Assembly (NCBI GenBank): GCA_964468205.1
Contig: CAYXVG010000039.1
Coordinates: forward strand, 1-64,000
Origin: CAWELS01 sp964468205
GTDB taxonomy: Bacteria; Acidobacteriota; Terriglobia; Bryobacterales; Bryobacteraceae
Reading direction: 5' to 3'
Length of the DNA: 64,000 nucleotides
Shown: piece by piece, positions 43,937 to 52,213 of the stretch
Numbering within the stretch: position 1 is the stretch's first letter
Layout of the letters: each line of letters opens with the position of its first letter
The notes under the pieces: model-generated
Told to the model about the DNA's origin: nothing
What the model saw: only the letters and a program-made list of their open reading frames with translations
The model's database searches: none
Position numbers and translations under genes: made by a program

Positions 43937-44452
43937 TCAGTTAGCGTCGTCGAACTCCGCGAGCGCGCGTCTGGCGGCGGCGCGGACTTCCTCCTGCGGA
44001 TCGTTGGCCGCCTTGCGAAGGGCGGTTTCCGCGGCGACGCACTTGTGACGGCAGAGGCTGTTCACGACGCCAGCGCGGAAGGTCGCCCCTGGCAGTCCCA
44101 GAGCGCGGATGAGCGCCGCCGTGGCCCAATGCGAGGGATTCGTCTCGAGCGCGAAGCGGGCCATCTCGCGAACTTCGAGATCGTCGAGCGCGGCGTCGAG
44201 GTGCGAGACGGACGCATCGGTCGGAATGTAGGATAGCAACCGTGCCACCTGGCGCTTGGCGCTCGAGGAGATATCCGTCGAGAGGGCTTCCGCAAGCGCC
44301 AGGGCGAGCGCCCCCATCTCCTCGCGGGAGCCGGGACGGCTCGCGTGGTAGACCTCTTGCTCGAGACTCTGGTAGGCGAAGAACGCCGACGCCTGATCCC
44401 AATCGTCCAGTTGCGGAATCCAGCGGCTCACCATGTTGTTGACTTCGGCCAT
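43937..44452 (-). CDS. HEAT-repeat-like protein
   Basis: A 171-residue all-helical protein without signal peptide. The C-terminal half has HEAT-like pairs (FRAGVVNSLCRHKCVAAETA, LRKAANDPQEEVRAAARRAL), and the N-terminal half is an irregular helical region with WDQASAFFAYQSLEQEVY. HEAT repeats are binding scaffolds; the partner is unknown. It lies 15 nt after the Gfo/Idh/MocA gene on the same strand and is likely co-transcribed with it. Confidence 0.75.
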   Translation of the reverse strand: MAEVNNMVSRWIPQLDDWDQASAFFAYQSLEQEVYHASRPGSREEMGALALALAEALSTDISSSAKRQVARLLSYIPTDASVSHLDAALDDLEVREMARFALETNPSHWATAALIRALGLPGATFRAGVVNSLCRHKCVAAETALRKAANDPQEEVRAAARRALAEFDDAN

Positions 44453-44467
44453 GGATTTCTCCTTCGT

Positions 44468-45772
44468 CTAGACATGCCACGGGGCGCGCATCGGGGGGCG
44501 CGCCAGGATGTTGGCAGTGGGGTCGTCGAGGAACTCCTCCTTTTCCGGGTCCCACTTGAGGGGCCGCCCGAGCCGCATCGAGATGTTGCCGATGTGGCAG
44601 ACGGTGGCCGTGCGATGGCCGGTTTCGATGTCCGCGCGCGGCTGTTCGCGGGATGCGATGCAGTCCAGCCAGTTCTCGTGATGGGCGTCGGTGCCGGGGA
44701 TCTCCTCGTTCCGGTTGAACTCGTCGTAGCGCTCGCGCCGCGCCTCGTCCAAGGCTCCACGGAGGATGCCCGGATCCGAGGCCTCGATCTTCAGGCGGGT
44801 GACCCAGATCCAGCCGTCCGCGCCGGTCAGCCGGACGCCGTTTCCGCCGCCGGAGCTGCAGATCAATTCCACGCCGTTGTCGTATTTGTAGCGGACGGTG
44901 AAGACGCCGTGGCTGTTGTAAGGTCCGCTCATGGGCTTGGTGGCTTCGCCGCCGTCCACCTCGACCGGGCCGGAGCGGTCGGAGCCGTTGGCCCACTGTG
45001 CAATGTCATTGTGGTGTGCGCCCCAGTCGGTCATGCGTCCGCCCGAGTGATCCAGGTGGTAGCGGAATTCGAAGTGGCAGCGATTCGGCGTGTAATCGCG
45101 ATAGGGAGCCGGGCCGAGCCACATATTCCAATCGAGGTGTTCGGGTGGCGTTTGGAACCGCTGCCATTTGCCGGGCCAGGTGATACCGCCGAGGTTGCCG
45201 AAATGGCCCGGGAAGCCGAGGTGAGTGGAAACCTTCTGGAGCCGGCCGATGCGGCCTTGCTTCACCAGGTTGACGGCGGCCTGGAAACGCAGGTCGGAGC
45301 GCTGCTGGCTGCCGTTCTGGAAGACCGTACCGGCGCGCAGCGCCGCCCGCACCATCTTGCGGCCTTCGCCAATGGTCAGCGTGAGCGGCTTTTCGCAGTA
45401 GACGTCCTTTCCCGCTTCCATTGCCGCGATGGCGATCAGCGCGTGCCAGTGGTCGGGCGTCGAGATGACGACGGCGTCGATATCTTTGCGATCGAGCAAG
45501 CGGCGGAAGTCCTGAAGCAGCTCCACCCGCTTCCCGCGCTTGTCCAACACCATCTGGCCGGCCATCGCGGCGTGGTTGCGATCCACGTCACAGATGGGAC
45601 CGATCTCGACGCGCTTGTTTTCGAGGAGCTTCTTCAGGTGATGCTGCCGGCCCCGCACGCCGACTCCGACGAACCCGAGCGTCACGCGGTCATTCGACGC
45701 CGCCCGCGTCACCCCCGCCGCGCCGATCGCCCCGCCAGCGGAACTCAGTATAAACCCTCGTCTTCCAATCAT
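44468..45772 (-). CDS. Tat-exported Gfo/Idh/MocA-family oxidoreductase
   Basis: A 434-residue NAD(P)-dependent sugar or inositol oxidoreductase-like protein. The Tat leader is MIGRRGFILSSAGGAIGAAG. The Rossmann domain starts VTLGFVGVGVRGRQHH, with ISTPDHWHALI and the family motif YCEKPLTL (catalytic-region Lys). C-terminal DYTPNRCHFEFRY and MTDWGAHHNDIAQW match the exported Planctomycetes/Acidobacteria group. The substrate is unknown. Three bases before the ATG a REP palindrome begins, leaving no normal ribosome binding site. Confidence 0.88.
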   Translation of the reverse strand: MIGRRGFILSSAGGAIGAAGVTRAASNDRVTLGFVGVGVRGRQHHLKKLLENKRVEIGPICDVDRNHAAMAGQMVLDKRGKRVELLQDFRRLLDRKDIDAVVISTPDHWHALIAIAAMEAGKDVYCEKPLTLTIGEGRKMVRAALRAGTVFQNGSQQRSDLRFQAAVNLVKQGRIGRLQKVSTHLGFPGHFGNLGGITWPGKWQRFQTPPEHLDWNMWLGPAPYRDYTPNRCHFEFRYHLDHSGGRMTDWGAHHNDIAQWANGSDRSGPVEVDGGEATKPMSGPYNSHGVFTVRYKYDNGVELICSSGGGNGVRLTGADGWIWVTRLKIEASDPGILRGALDEARRERYDEFNRNEEIPGTDAHHENWLDCIASREQPRADIETGHRTATVCHIGNISMRLGRPLKWDPEKEEFLDDPTANILARPPMRAPWHV

Positions 45773-45775
45773 CCC

Positions 45776-45842
45776 AATTCGGTGACAGTCACCTCTTTCC
45801 CCAATTTCCGGAAAAAGGGAAAGAGGTGACTGTCACCGAATT
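45776..45842. repeat. REP palindrome (subfamily B) in a divergent promoter region
   Basis: Perfect 26-bp arms (45776-45801 and 45817-45842) enclose a 15-nt loop. Each arm contains the smaller palindrome GGTGAC-A-GTCACC. The outer ends are the same as in subfamily A (AATTCGGTGACAG), but five internal bases differ, with matching changes in the other arm. It begins 3 nt before the start codon of the Gfo/Idh/MocA gene. Confidence 0.9.
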
Positions 45843-45919
45843 AGTCTATCACTTGCATGGAAAAACGGATAAGAGTAGGATAAACTCTATTCAGAAGTCC
45901 AGATATGGGAGCGAGCTCG

Positions 45920-47434
45920 ATGCCGAATGATAACGCTACTCTCCGCCAGTTGCCCCTCGCCCTTCTGCGCATCATGGTTGGCTGGCATTTCCTTTATGAA
46001 GGTTTGACGAAACTGCTCGACCCGGGCTGGTCCGCGGCGGGCTATCTCTCCGGCAGCAACGGTCTGCTCGGCGGATTCTTTCGCTGGCTCACCGCCCACG
46101 AGACCCTGCTGGCCGTCACGGATCAACTCAACATATGGGGCCTGATCCTGGTCGGCCTCGGGCTGATGCTCGGCTTTGCGATTCGCCCGGCGGCCATTGC
46201 AGGCATCGCACTACTGGCGTTCTACTATGTCGCGTACCCGCCGCTGTTCTCCCCAGCCGCGGGTTCGAGCGAGGGCCACTATCTCATCGTCAACAAGAAC
46301 CTCGTGGAACTCTTCGCGCTGGCGGTCGTCTTCGCCTTCCCGGCGGCTGCCTGGGGGCTCGACGGGCTGATCGCGCGGATGAAAGCCGACGCCGACGCCG
46401 AACCCGAGTCAAAAGGGGGCAACGAACTTGCGCCAAAGTTCATGCAGCACTCCTCCCGGCGCTCGCTGATCACCGCCCTCGCCGGAGTTCCCTTCCTCGG
46501 CGGCCTCGCCGTGGCCGCGGTCAAGAAGCATGGGTGGAAGAGCTTCGAGGAGGTCGAACTCGCCCGCGCCAAGGTCGACGCCACCAGCAGCGCCACGCTG
46601 AAGCGCTTCAAGTTTGCCACCATCGCCGACCTCAACGGCGAGATTCCAAAGGCGAAGATTCGCGATCTCGAACTCAGCCGCATGATCCTTGGCGGCAACC
46701 TTATCGGTGGCTGGGCCCACGCCCGCGACCTCATCTACGCCTCGAAGCTAGTCAAGGCCTACCACCACCGCGACAAAATCTTCGAGACTCTCCACATCGC
46801 CGAACAGTGCGGCGTGAACTCCCTCATCACCAACCCGCTCCTATGCGGCATGGTGAACGACTACTGGCGCTACGGCGGCAAGATCCACTTCATCTCGGAC
46901 TGCGGCGGGAAAGACATCCTCCAGATGATCCAGAAATCCATCGACAACGGAGCCTCCGCCTGCTACATACAGGGCGCCGTCGGCGACTCCTTGGCGGAGA
47001 ACGGCGACTTCGACACCATCGCCAAGGGTCTCGAACTGATCCGCCGAAACGGTCTTCCCGCCGGCATGGGCGGCCACAAGATCGAGACCATCAAAGCCAC
47101 CGTCGATCACGGAATCAAACCCGATTTCTGGATGAAGACGTTGCACAGCCACGACTACTGGTCGGCCAAGCCCGCGGAGGAGAAGGATAACCGCTGGTGC
47201 TACGATCCGGCCGAGACAATCGCCTACATGAACCAGCTCGAGGAGCCCTGGATCGCTTTCAAGATTCTCGGCGCCGGCGCCATCCAGCCGGAACTCGGTT
47301 TCCGCTACGCCTTCGAAAACGGCGCGGACTTCATCTGCGTTGGCATGTATGACTTCCAAGTGGTTGAGGACGTCAACCTCTGCTGCGACATCCTGGCCGG
47401 CGGCATTCCGCGCCAGCGACCCTGGCGCGCCTAG
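45920..47434 (+). CDS. DoxX-family membrane domain fused to a C-terminal TIM-barrel-like domain
   Basis: A 504-residue protein. The first 150 residues match DoxX-type proteins: four TMs including LALLRIMVGWHFLYEGLTKL, LNIWGLILVGLGLMLGFAIR and IAGIALLAFYYVAYPPLF. A second hydrophobic stretch near 195-215 (SLITALAGVPFLGGLAVAAV) follows an SRR pair. From about 230 on there is a soluble domain: KIRDLELSRMILGGNLIGGW, HIAEQCGVNSLITNPLL, YIQGAVGDSLAENGDFD and WIAFKILGAGAIQPELGF, suggesting a TIM-barrel or aldolase-like fold. ATG 45920 has GGGAG upstream; ATG 45905 is possible. The reaction is unknown. Confidence 0.78.
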   Translation: MPNDNATLRQLPLALLRIMVGWHFLYEGLTKLLDPGWSAAGYLSGSNGLLGGFFRWLTAHETLLAVTDQLNIWGLILVGLGLMLGFAIRPAAIAGIALLAFYYVAYPPLFSPAAGSSEGHYLIVNKNLVELFALAVVFAFPAAAWGLDGLIARMKADADAEPESKGGNELAPKFMQHSSRRSLITALAGVPFLGGLAVAAVKKHGWKSFEEVELARAKVDATSSATLKRFKFATIADLNGEIPKAKIRDLELSRMILGGNLIGGWAHARDLIYASKLVKAYHHRDKIFETLHIAEQCGVNSLITNPLLCGMVNDYWRYGGKIHFISDCGGKDILQMIQKSIDNGASACYIQGAVGDSLAENGDFDTIAKGLELIRRNGLPAGMGGHKIETIKATVDHGIKPDFWMKTLHSHDYWSAKPAEEKDNRWCYDPAETIAYMNQLEEPWIAFKILGAGAIQPELGFRYAFENGADFICVGMYDFQVVEDVNLCCDILAGGIPRQRPWRA

Positions 47435-47482
47435 CGCGAAGTAGCTGCTAGAGCGAGTTCAGTCCGGACAAGAAAGTCTCCG

Positions 47483-49150
47483 CTACCAGCTCAACTGAAC
47501 AAGCGACACGCCCTGCCGGGGCAAAGAGAACTCCAGCGTGGCCGTGCCGTCTGTGGTGTCGATCCAGCGGGGGGACTCGAGCGGGGTCAGGGCAGCCGCC
47601 GCCTCCAGGCTCTCTCGCTGCGCCGCGGTGACGGTTTGGGGCGAACCCATCCGTTTCCAGGCCGCGTAAGGGTTGCTGTGATCCTCGTCGATCCGGTAGT
47701 GGCGCGCCAGGATCCGCCGCCCGCCGTCGGGCAAGCCGTTTACCTCCAACGCCACCGCTGCATCCGGCCCCGGCAGGTCGTCGTCGTGGTAGTGCCACAC
47801 CATCACCGAGATCTCCCCGTCGCGCCGGGTGGCTTCCGCCGCTACCTGCGGCGCACCGCGCACTCCGTCGCGGATGACCGTATCCACTGCGGCGTCATGG
47901 GTGCTGGCGGCCGCCACGCGGTCGCCGCGCATCAGGCCGAACATCCGGAACGTGTTCAGTACCGGCTTCTCGATGCCGTTGGTTGCCAGCGCCCGGAAGC
48001 CGTCAAACCACGGTTGATCTTCGAACTCGAAAGCCCAGGTCAGCGCGCCCTGCAGATTGACGCCGTGCCGCTCCGCGAGCGCGCGGGTGGCGGCCAGCGC
48101 GGCTGCCGTGTAGCTCGAGTACATCGTCCCGTTCCGGTAGTCGTTGTGCGGATAAACCCGCGAGGAACAGGCGGCGCAGCCTTCCGGGTCCCATTCGCCG
48201 ATAATCACCGGCTTGCCCTTCAACTCGGGCCGCGATGCGATCAATTCGAAACCCGCATTGACAACGCTCAACTGGCGGCCCAGGCCCATCCGCACGTGAT
48301 CGCCGGCCACCTCCGGCCTGCCCTTGGCATGGAATACCACGAAGTCCAGCGGCGACCCGGCGGATCCCGTCTTGAAGTTCTCACCCGTCGCCACATGATC
48401 GAAGAACGCCTGCAGCCATTCGACGGGAGCGCCGGCGGTGTGAGGGCCGCCGAATTGCGCGGTTGGAAGGGCTCGTTTCACGGCCTCGGCGGAGTAGTCG
48501 TAGAGCTTGAAATACTCCTCCTGAGTTCCGCGCCAATAGTGTATGTTGGGCTCGTTCCAGGGCTCCCAGAGCCAGGTCTCCACCTCCTTCGGACCGTAGC
48601 GCTCCACGCAATGCGTCACCAGTTGGAAGACCAATTCGGCCCATTTCTCGTAGTCCTTCGGCGGATAGGCCCAGGCCCCATGGATGTCGCGATGCAATGG
48701 CTCCAGGCTGAACCGGTGCCGATACTCCATGCCGCTCGAAGTCAGGGCCTCGGGCATGAATCCGATCTCGAACAGAGGCTTCATGCCGCGCTCGACCCAA
48801 GTATCGAGAATCTCGTCCAGGATGCTCCAGTCATAGACCGGGTTGCCGTTCGAGTCCTCCGTGTACACGTTGGTTGAACCCCACTTGAGCGCCGCCGTCC
48901 CGTCACCCGAATTGAGCAGGCAGTGTGCGCGGACATAGACGGGTACGGGGCTGAGTTCCGCCAACTGCGAAAGCAGTTTCCTGCCATAAGGCATGGTCGT
49001 GTAATTCGGCTCGTCGTAGCCAAAGTAAGACCAGACCGGCGTGTTCTCCCCGATGTTCTTGCCAGCGTCAACTGTAATGGTGGCCGGAAACGGATCTTGG
49101 GCGGGCGCGAGCCAGACGACGGCGAGGAGAAGAATCAGACGTCGCATCAT
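47483..49150 (-). CDS. Secreted GH39-like glycoside hydrolase (beta-xylosidase type)
   Basis: A 555-residue enzyme with a signal peptide (LILLLAVVWLAPAQ). The TIM barrel has the probable acid/base Glu200 in WLWEPWNEPN and the nucleophile Glu319 in VIIGEWDP. PNYTTMPYGRKLL near the start and HYWRGTQEEYFKLYDYSAEA support GH39, a family of beta-xylosidases and iduronidases. A C-terminal beta domain ends RQGVSLVQLSW. Likely action on xylo-oligosaccharides in the periplasm or outside the cell. Last residues are 48 nt from the convergent DoxX fusion gene. Confidence 0.88.
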   Translation of the reverse strand: MMRRLILLLAVVWLAPAQDPFPATITVDAGKNIGENTPVWSYFGYDEPNYTTMPYGRKLLSQLAELSPVPVYVRAHCLLNSGDGTAALKWGSTNVYTEDSNGNPVYDWSILDEILDTWVERGMKPLFEIGFMPEALTSSGMEYRHRFSLEPLHRDIHGAWAYPPKDYEKWAELVFQLVTHCVERYGPKEVETWLWEPWNEPNIHYWRGTQEEYFKLYDYSAEAVKRALPTAQFGGPHTAGAPVEWLQAFFDHVATGENFKTGSAGSPLDFVVFHAKGRPEVAGDHVRMGLGRQLSVVNAGFELIASRPELKGKPVIIGEWDPEGCAACSSRVYPHNDYRNGTMYSSYTAAALAATRALAERHGVNLQGALTWAFEFEDQPWFDGFRALATNGIEKPVLNTFRMFGLMRGDRVAAASTHDAAVDTVIRDGVRGAPQVAAEATRRDGEISVMVWHYHDDDLPGPDAAVALEVNGLPDGGRRILARHYRIDEDHSNPYAAWKRMGSPQTVTAAQRESLEAAAALTPLESPRWIDTTDGTATLEFSLPRQGVSLVQLSW

Positions 49151-49176
49151 GACGCCTATTATTCAACACGGCGGGC

Positions 49177-49539
49177 CTATTCCCAATAGCCCATTGCCCA
49201 GCCCATGCCCAAGCCGATCAAAACGCCGGCCGCCGGAAACGCAGCCAGCGCGGCGAATAGGCGGAGCGGCCACTTCCAGCGCCGGGGAAACAGACTCAAG
49301 AAGGCCTGTGGCGCGACCACGCCAAGCCAGATCGCGGCGAAGCCGGCCTCGCCCACGCTGCACCACGGGCAGTGCCGGCTCTGCGGGTCGTGGATATTAC
49401 AATGGTCCACTGCTCCCGCCCACCACGAGCGGCAGCCGCAGTCGTAGATCAAGTCGCAGAGATTGATGAGGAAGACGGAAGTTACCGCCGCCGCGGCAAG
49501 AAACACGGGAATCGCCGAGCGCCAAGGCAGTTGTGACAT
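49177..49539 (-). CDS. Small cysteine-rich membrane protein of unknown function
   Basis: A 120-residue protein. TM segments are visible at about 9-27 (IPVFLAAAAVTSVFLINLC), about 68-85 (GFAAIWLGVVAPQAFLSLF) and about 94-115. The loop between the first two contains six cysteines plus histidines (CDLIYDCGCRSW, DHCNIHD, SRHCPWCSVG), which could bind a metal or form disulfides. I do not recognise it. A start 22 codons further upstream exists but would overlap the divergent lipoprotein gene. Confidence 0.6.
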   Translation of the reverse strand: MSQLPWRSAIPVFLAAAAVTSVFLINLCDLIYDCGCRSWWAGAVDHCNIHDPQSRHCPWCSVGEAGFAAIWLGVVAPQAFLSLFPRRWKWPLRLFAALAAFPAAGVLIGLGMGWAMGYWE

Positions 49540-49591
49540 TGCAGCTAGGTCTGGCACATCGCCGAATACTGGCAGAGGCCCCTCACCAGTT

Positions 49592-51046
49592 ATGATGTTT
49601 TCCATGTTCCGGTGGATTCCCGCCGCTTCGGTTCTCGGCGCTATTCTCCTGCCAGGCTGTTCCGGCCCCGGTGGCGCGCCGCCCGCCGCGGAGATGCCGT
49701 ATGTGCGCGTCAGCCCGCGGGATTCGCGCTACTTCGAGCTCGCGGACGGCCGCCCCTTCATCCCCATCGGCCTGAACATCGCGTTCCCTCGTTTCGAAAG
49801 CACGGAAGCGCTGGTGTTCGACAAGATGGAGGAGCGCGTCGCGAAGCTGGCGGCAAACGGCGGCAACCTGATCCGCATTTGGATGAGCCACCCGTTCTAC
49901 GACGTCGAGCACGAGTACAGCGCAAAATTCGACTCCCGGAAGATCGGCCGCATCGACAAGGTTCTCGCTATCGCCCGGCGCCACGGGGTACGCGTGAAGC
50001 TCACCTTCGACCATTTCCGGACCCTCGAGGAGACGCCGCCCAGCTTCGCCGGCTCAGTGAGCATGGGCAAACCGATCCATCACGCCGCGCGCGGTGGCGC
50101 CGCCCGGAACATGACGGAGTTCTTCACCCTCGACACGGCGAAGGAGCGCTACAAGCGGAAGTACGCCTGGTTCGCCGAGCGCTACCGGAACGAACCCGCG
50201 GTGTTCGCCTGGGAGCTGTGGAACGAGATCGACGCGGCGCAAGGCGGCGGCTGGCTCGAATGGACCGAGGAGATGCTCGGCGAGGTCCATACGCAGTTCC
50301 CCCACCACATGGCTGTCCAAAGTGTGGGCAGCCTGGACCATTTCCGGAAGCGCCTGCTGTTCGAACCAGTATGGAAGTTGCCCGGAAACGACTTCGCCCA
50401 GGTCCACCGCTACCTGGACCAGGGCGCCAACCTGCAGGCGTGCAAAGGCCCGGTTGACGTGATGGCCGCCGGCGCCATTCGCATGACGGCCGAAACGAAC
50501 CCCGGCAAACCGATCCTGCTGGCCGAAACCGGAGCCGTCGAACGGGGGCATGCCGGTCCCAGCGCCCTTTACGAAAAGGACCGCCTGGGTACAATCCTGC
50601 ACGACGCACTCTTCGCGCCCTTCTTCTCCGGGTCAGCCGGAACCGGCCAGATCTGGCACTGGCACTTCTACGTGGACCGGCACGATCTCTGGCATCACTT
50701 CGGCAACTTCTCGAAACTCGTCGAGGATCTCGACCCGCCAGCCGAGGCCTTCGAGGCAGGCCTGATCGAAGACGAGCAACTCCGGGCGTACATCCTCCGC
50801 GGCAAGAAGACGATGCTTATCTGGTGCCGGGACAAGGAGGCCGATTGGCGGGCCGAACTCGAAGAGGGACGCGTGCGGCCGCGCCGCGAAGCAGTCCTCG
50901 ACTTCAACTTGCAAGGCGGCATTCCGGAGGGGCGTCTGCGTTTCTACAACCCCTGGAGCGGAGAATGGACGGCGGGCGAGGCAGCGAACGGAATGATCGC
51001 TCTGCCGGTCTTCCTGCGGTCAGTGGCGGTGCGCATTGACTCTTGA
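49592..51046 (+). CDS. GH5-like glycoside hydrolase lipoprotein (mannanase/cellulase type)
   Basis: A 484-residue enzyme with a lipobox ILLPGC (Cys23), so it is probably a surface or periplasmic lipoprotein. The TIM barrel has RPFIPIGLNIAFPRF at the start, NLIRIWMSHPFYD, the acid/base pair Asn211-Glu212 in AWELWNEID, and the nucleophile Glu312 in ILLAETGAV, the clan GH-A pattern of GH5-type enzymes. A C-terminal beta domain (YNPWSGEWTAGEA) ends the chain. Starts at 49592, 49595 and 49604 are all possible. The substrate is probably a beta-glycan. Confidence 0.87.
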   Translation: MMFSMFRWIPAASVLGAILLPGCSGPGGAPPAAEMPYVRVSPRDSRYFELADGRPFIPIGLNIAFPRFESTEALVFDKMEERVAKLAANGGNLIRIWMSHPFYDVEHEYSAKFDSRKIGRIDKVLAIARRHGVRVKLTFDHFRTLEETPPSFAGSVSMGKPIHHAARGGAARNMTEFFTLDTAKERYKRKYAWFAERYRNEPAVFAWELWNEIDAAQGGGWLEWTEEMLGEVHTQFPHHMAVQSVGSLDHFRKRLLFEPVWKLPGNDFAQVHRYLDQGANLQACKGPVDVMAAGAIRMTAETNPGKPILLAETGAVERGHAGPSALYEKDRLGTILHDALFAPFFSGSAGTGQIWHWHFYVDRHDLWHHFGNFSKLVEDLDPPAEAFEAGLIEDEQLRAYILRGKKTMLIWCRDKEADWRAELEEGRVRPRREAVLDFNLQGGIPEGRLRFYNPWSGEWTAGEAANGMIALPVFLRSVAVRIDS

Positions 51047-51049
51047 GTT

Positions 51050-52102
51050 TCAGATAATCAGCATGCAGTCGCCGTAGGAATAGAACCGGTACTCGGTGTC
51101 GACCGCGTGGCGGTAGGCGTCGAGAATCAGATCTTTCCCGGCAAAAGCGCAGACCAGCAACAGCAGGCTGGAACCTGGCAGGTGGAAATTGGTCAGTATG
51201 GCTCCGGTGGCGCGAAACTCAAATCCGGGATAGATGAAAATATCGGTCTCGCCCTCGATCCCGCGCGCGGCTGATTCGAGAGAACGCACGCTGGTGGTCC
51301 CCACGGCCACCGTGCGGCGCGCGTTTCGAATTCGCTCCGCGCTCTCAGGGTCGATCCGGAAAACCTCGGGAGGCAGCTTCGCCTCCTCCACCACCTCCGT
51401 GTGCAGCGGCTGGAAGGTGCCAAGACCGACATGCAGCGTGACATAGGCCACCTCCGCTCCCGCATCGCGGCAGCGCCCGAGCATTTCCGGCGTGAAGTGA
51501 AGTCCGGCTGTCGGCGCGGCCACCGAACCGCGCTCCCGCGCATAGACGGTCTGATAGCGCTCGCGGTCCAGCGGCCGGTCCTCCCGGTGAATGTACGGCG
51601 GCAGGGGGACGTGGCCGGCGGCGTCAATCGCTTCCTGTGGATCGCCGTCGCAGTGGAAGCGCACGGTGCGCTCGCCGAATTCCCCGTGCTCGACAATCTC
51701 CGCACTGAGACGGTCACTGAAGAAGACCCTCTCTCCCACCCGCATCTTCCGCCCGGGCCGCACGAGCGCGGTCCACGTGCGGCCGTCCTTCGAGACCGGC
51801 CTGAGCAGGAAGACCTCCACCGTCCCGGTCAGATTCTGCCACCTTTTCGGATTATTCTTACCCACCGGCCGTGCCCGCACCCCTTGCCGGCGGCCGTAAA
51901 GCCGGGACGGGAACACCTTCGAGTCGTTGAGCACGAGGCAATCGCCCCCGCGAAGGAACTCCGGCAAATCCCGGAACGCCCTGTCCTCCCAGCGCCCGGC
52001 CGCCCGGTCCACCACCAGCATCCGCGACGCGGACCGATCCTCCAGCGGCTGCTGCGCGATCCGCTCCTCGGGCAGGTGATAATCGAAATCAGATAGGTTC
52101 AC
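51050..52102 (-). CDS. queA: tRNA preQ1(34) S-adenosylmethionine ribosyltransferase-isomerase QueA
   Basis: A 350-residue enzyme that moves the ribosyl part of SAM onto preQ1 in tRNA to give epoxyqueuosine. Family marks are the start MNLSDFDYHLPEERIAQQPL, DCLVLNDSKVFPSRLYG, VPLPPYIHRED, SVAAPTAGLHFTPEML, VTLHVGLGTFQPL and TNFHLPGSSLLLLVCAF. A short insert of about 10 residues (GVRARPVGKNNPKRW) after the first barrel strand is unusual but leaves the motifs intact. It ends 3 nt from the convergent lipoprotein hydrolase. Confidence 0.97.
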   Translation of the reverse strand: MNLSDFDYHLPEERIAQQPLEDRSASRMLVVDRAAGRWEDRAFRDLPEFLRGGDCLVLNDSKVFPSRLYGRRQGVRARPVGKNNPKRWQNLTGTVEVFLLRPVSKDGRTWTALVRPGRKMRVGERVFFSDRLSAEIVEHGEFGERTVRFHCDGDPQEAIDAAGHVPLPPYIHREDRPLDRERYQTVYARERGSVAAPTAGLHFTPEMLGRCRDAGAEVAYVTLHVGLGTFQPLHTEVVEEAKLPPEVFRIDPESAERIRNARRTVAVGTTSVRSLESAARGIEGETDIFIYPGFEFRATGAILTNFHLPGSSLLLLVCAFAGKDLILDAYRHAVDTEYRFYSYGDCMLII

Positions 52103-52213
52103 TGCGCCTTCACCGGCTGCTCAATTCCCCGCCATCGCCGCGGGGGAAGCCATCTGGCTCGCCGGCTGGTCTTCTGACCGGTCTCCCGGCAACCTGGTAG
52201 GTAGAATAACAGT

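Noticed and set aside
45776..45842. Rho-independent terminator between the Gfo/Idh/MocA and DoxX-fusion genes
   Set aside because: The genes diverge here, so no transcript needs to end; the sequence is related to the REP next to the RAYT.
48923..49189. Small plus-strand frame at the start of the GH39-like gene
   Set aside because: It covers the signal peptide and first barrel strands of the GH39-like gene in antisense and has no own motif.
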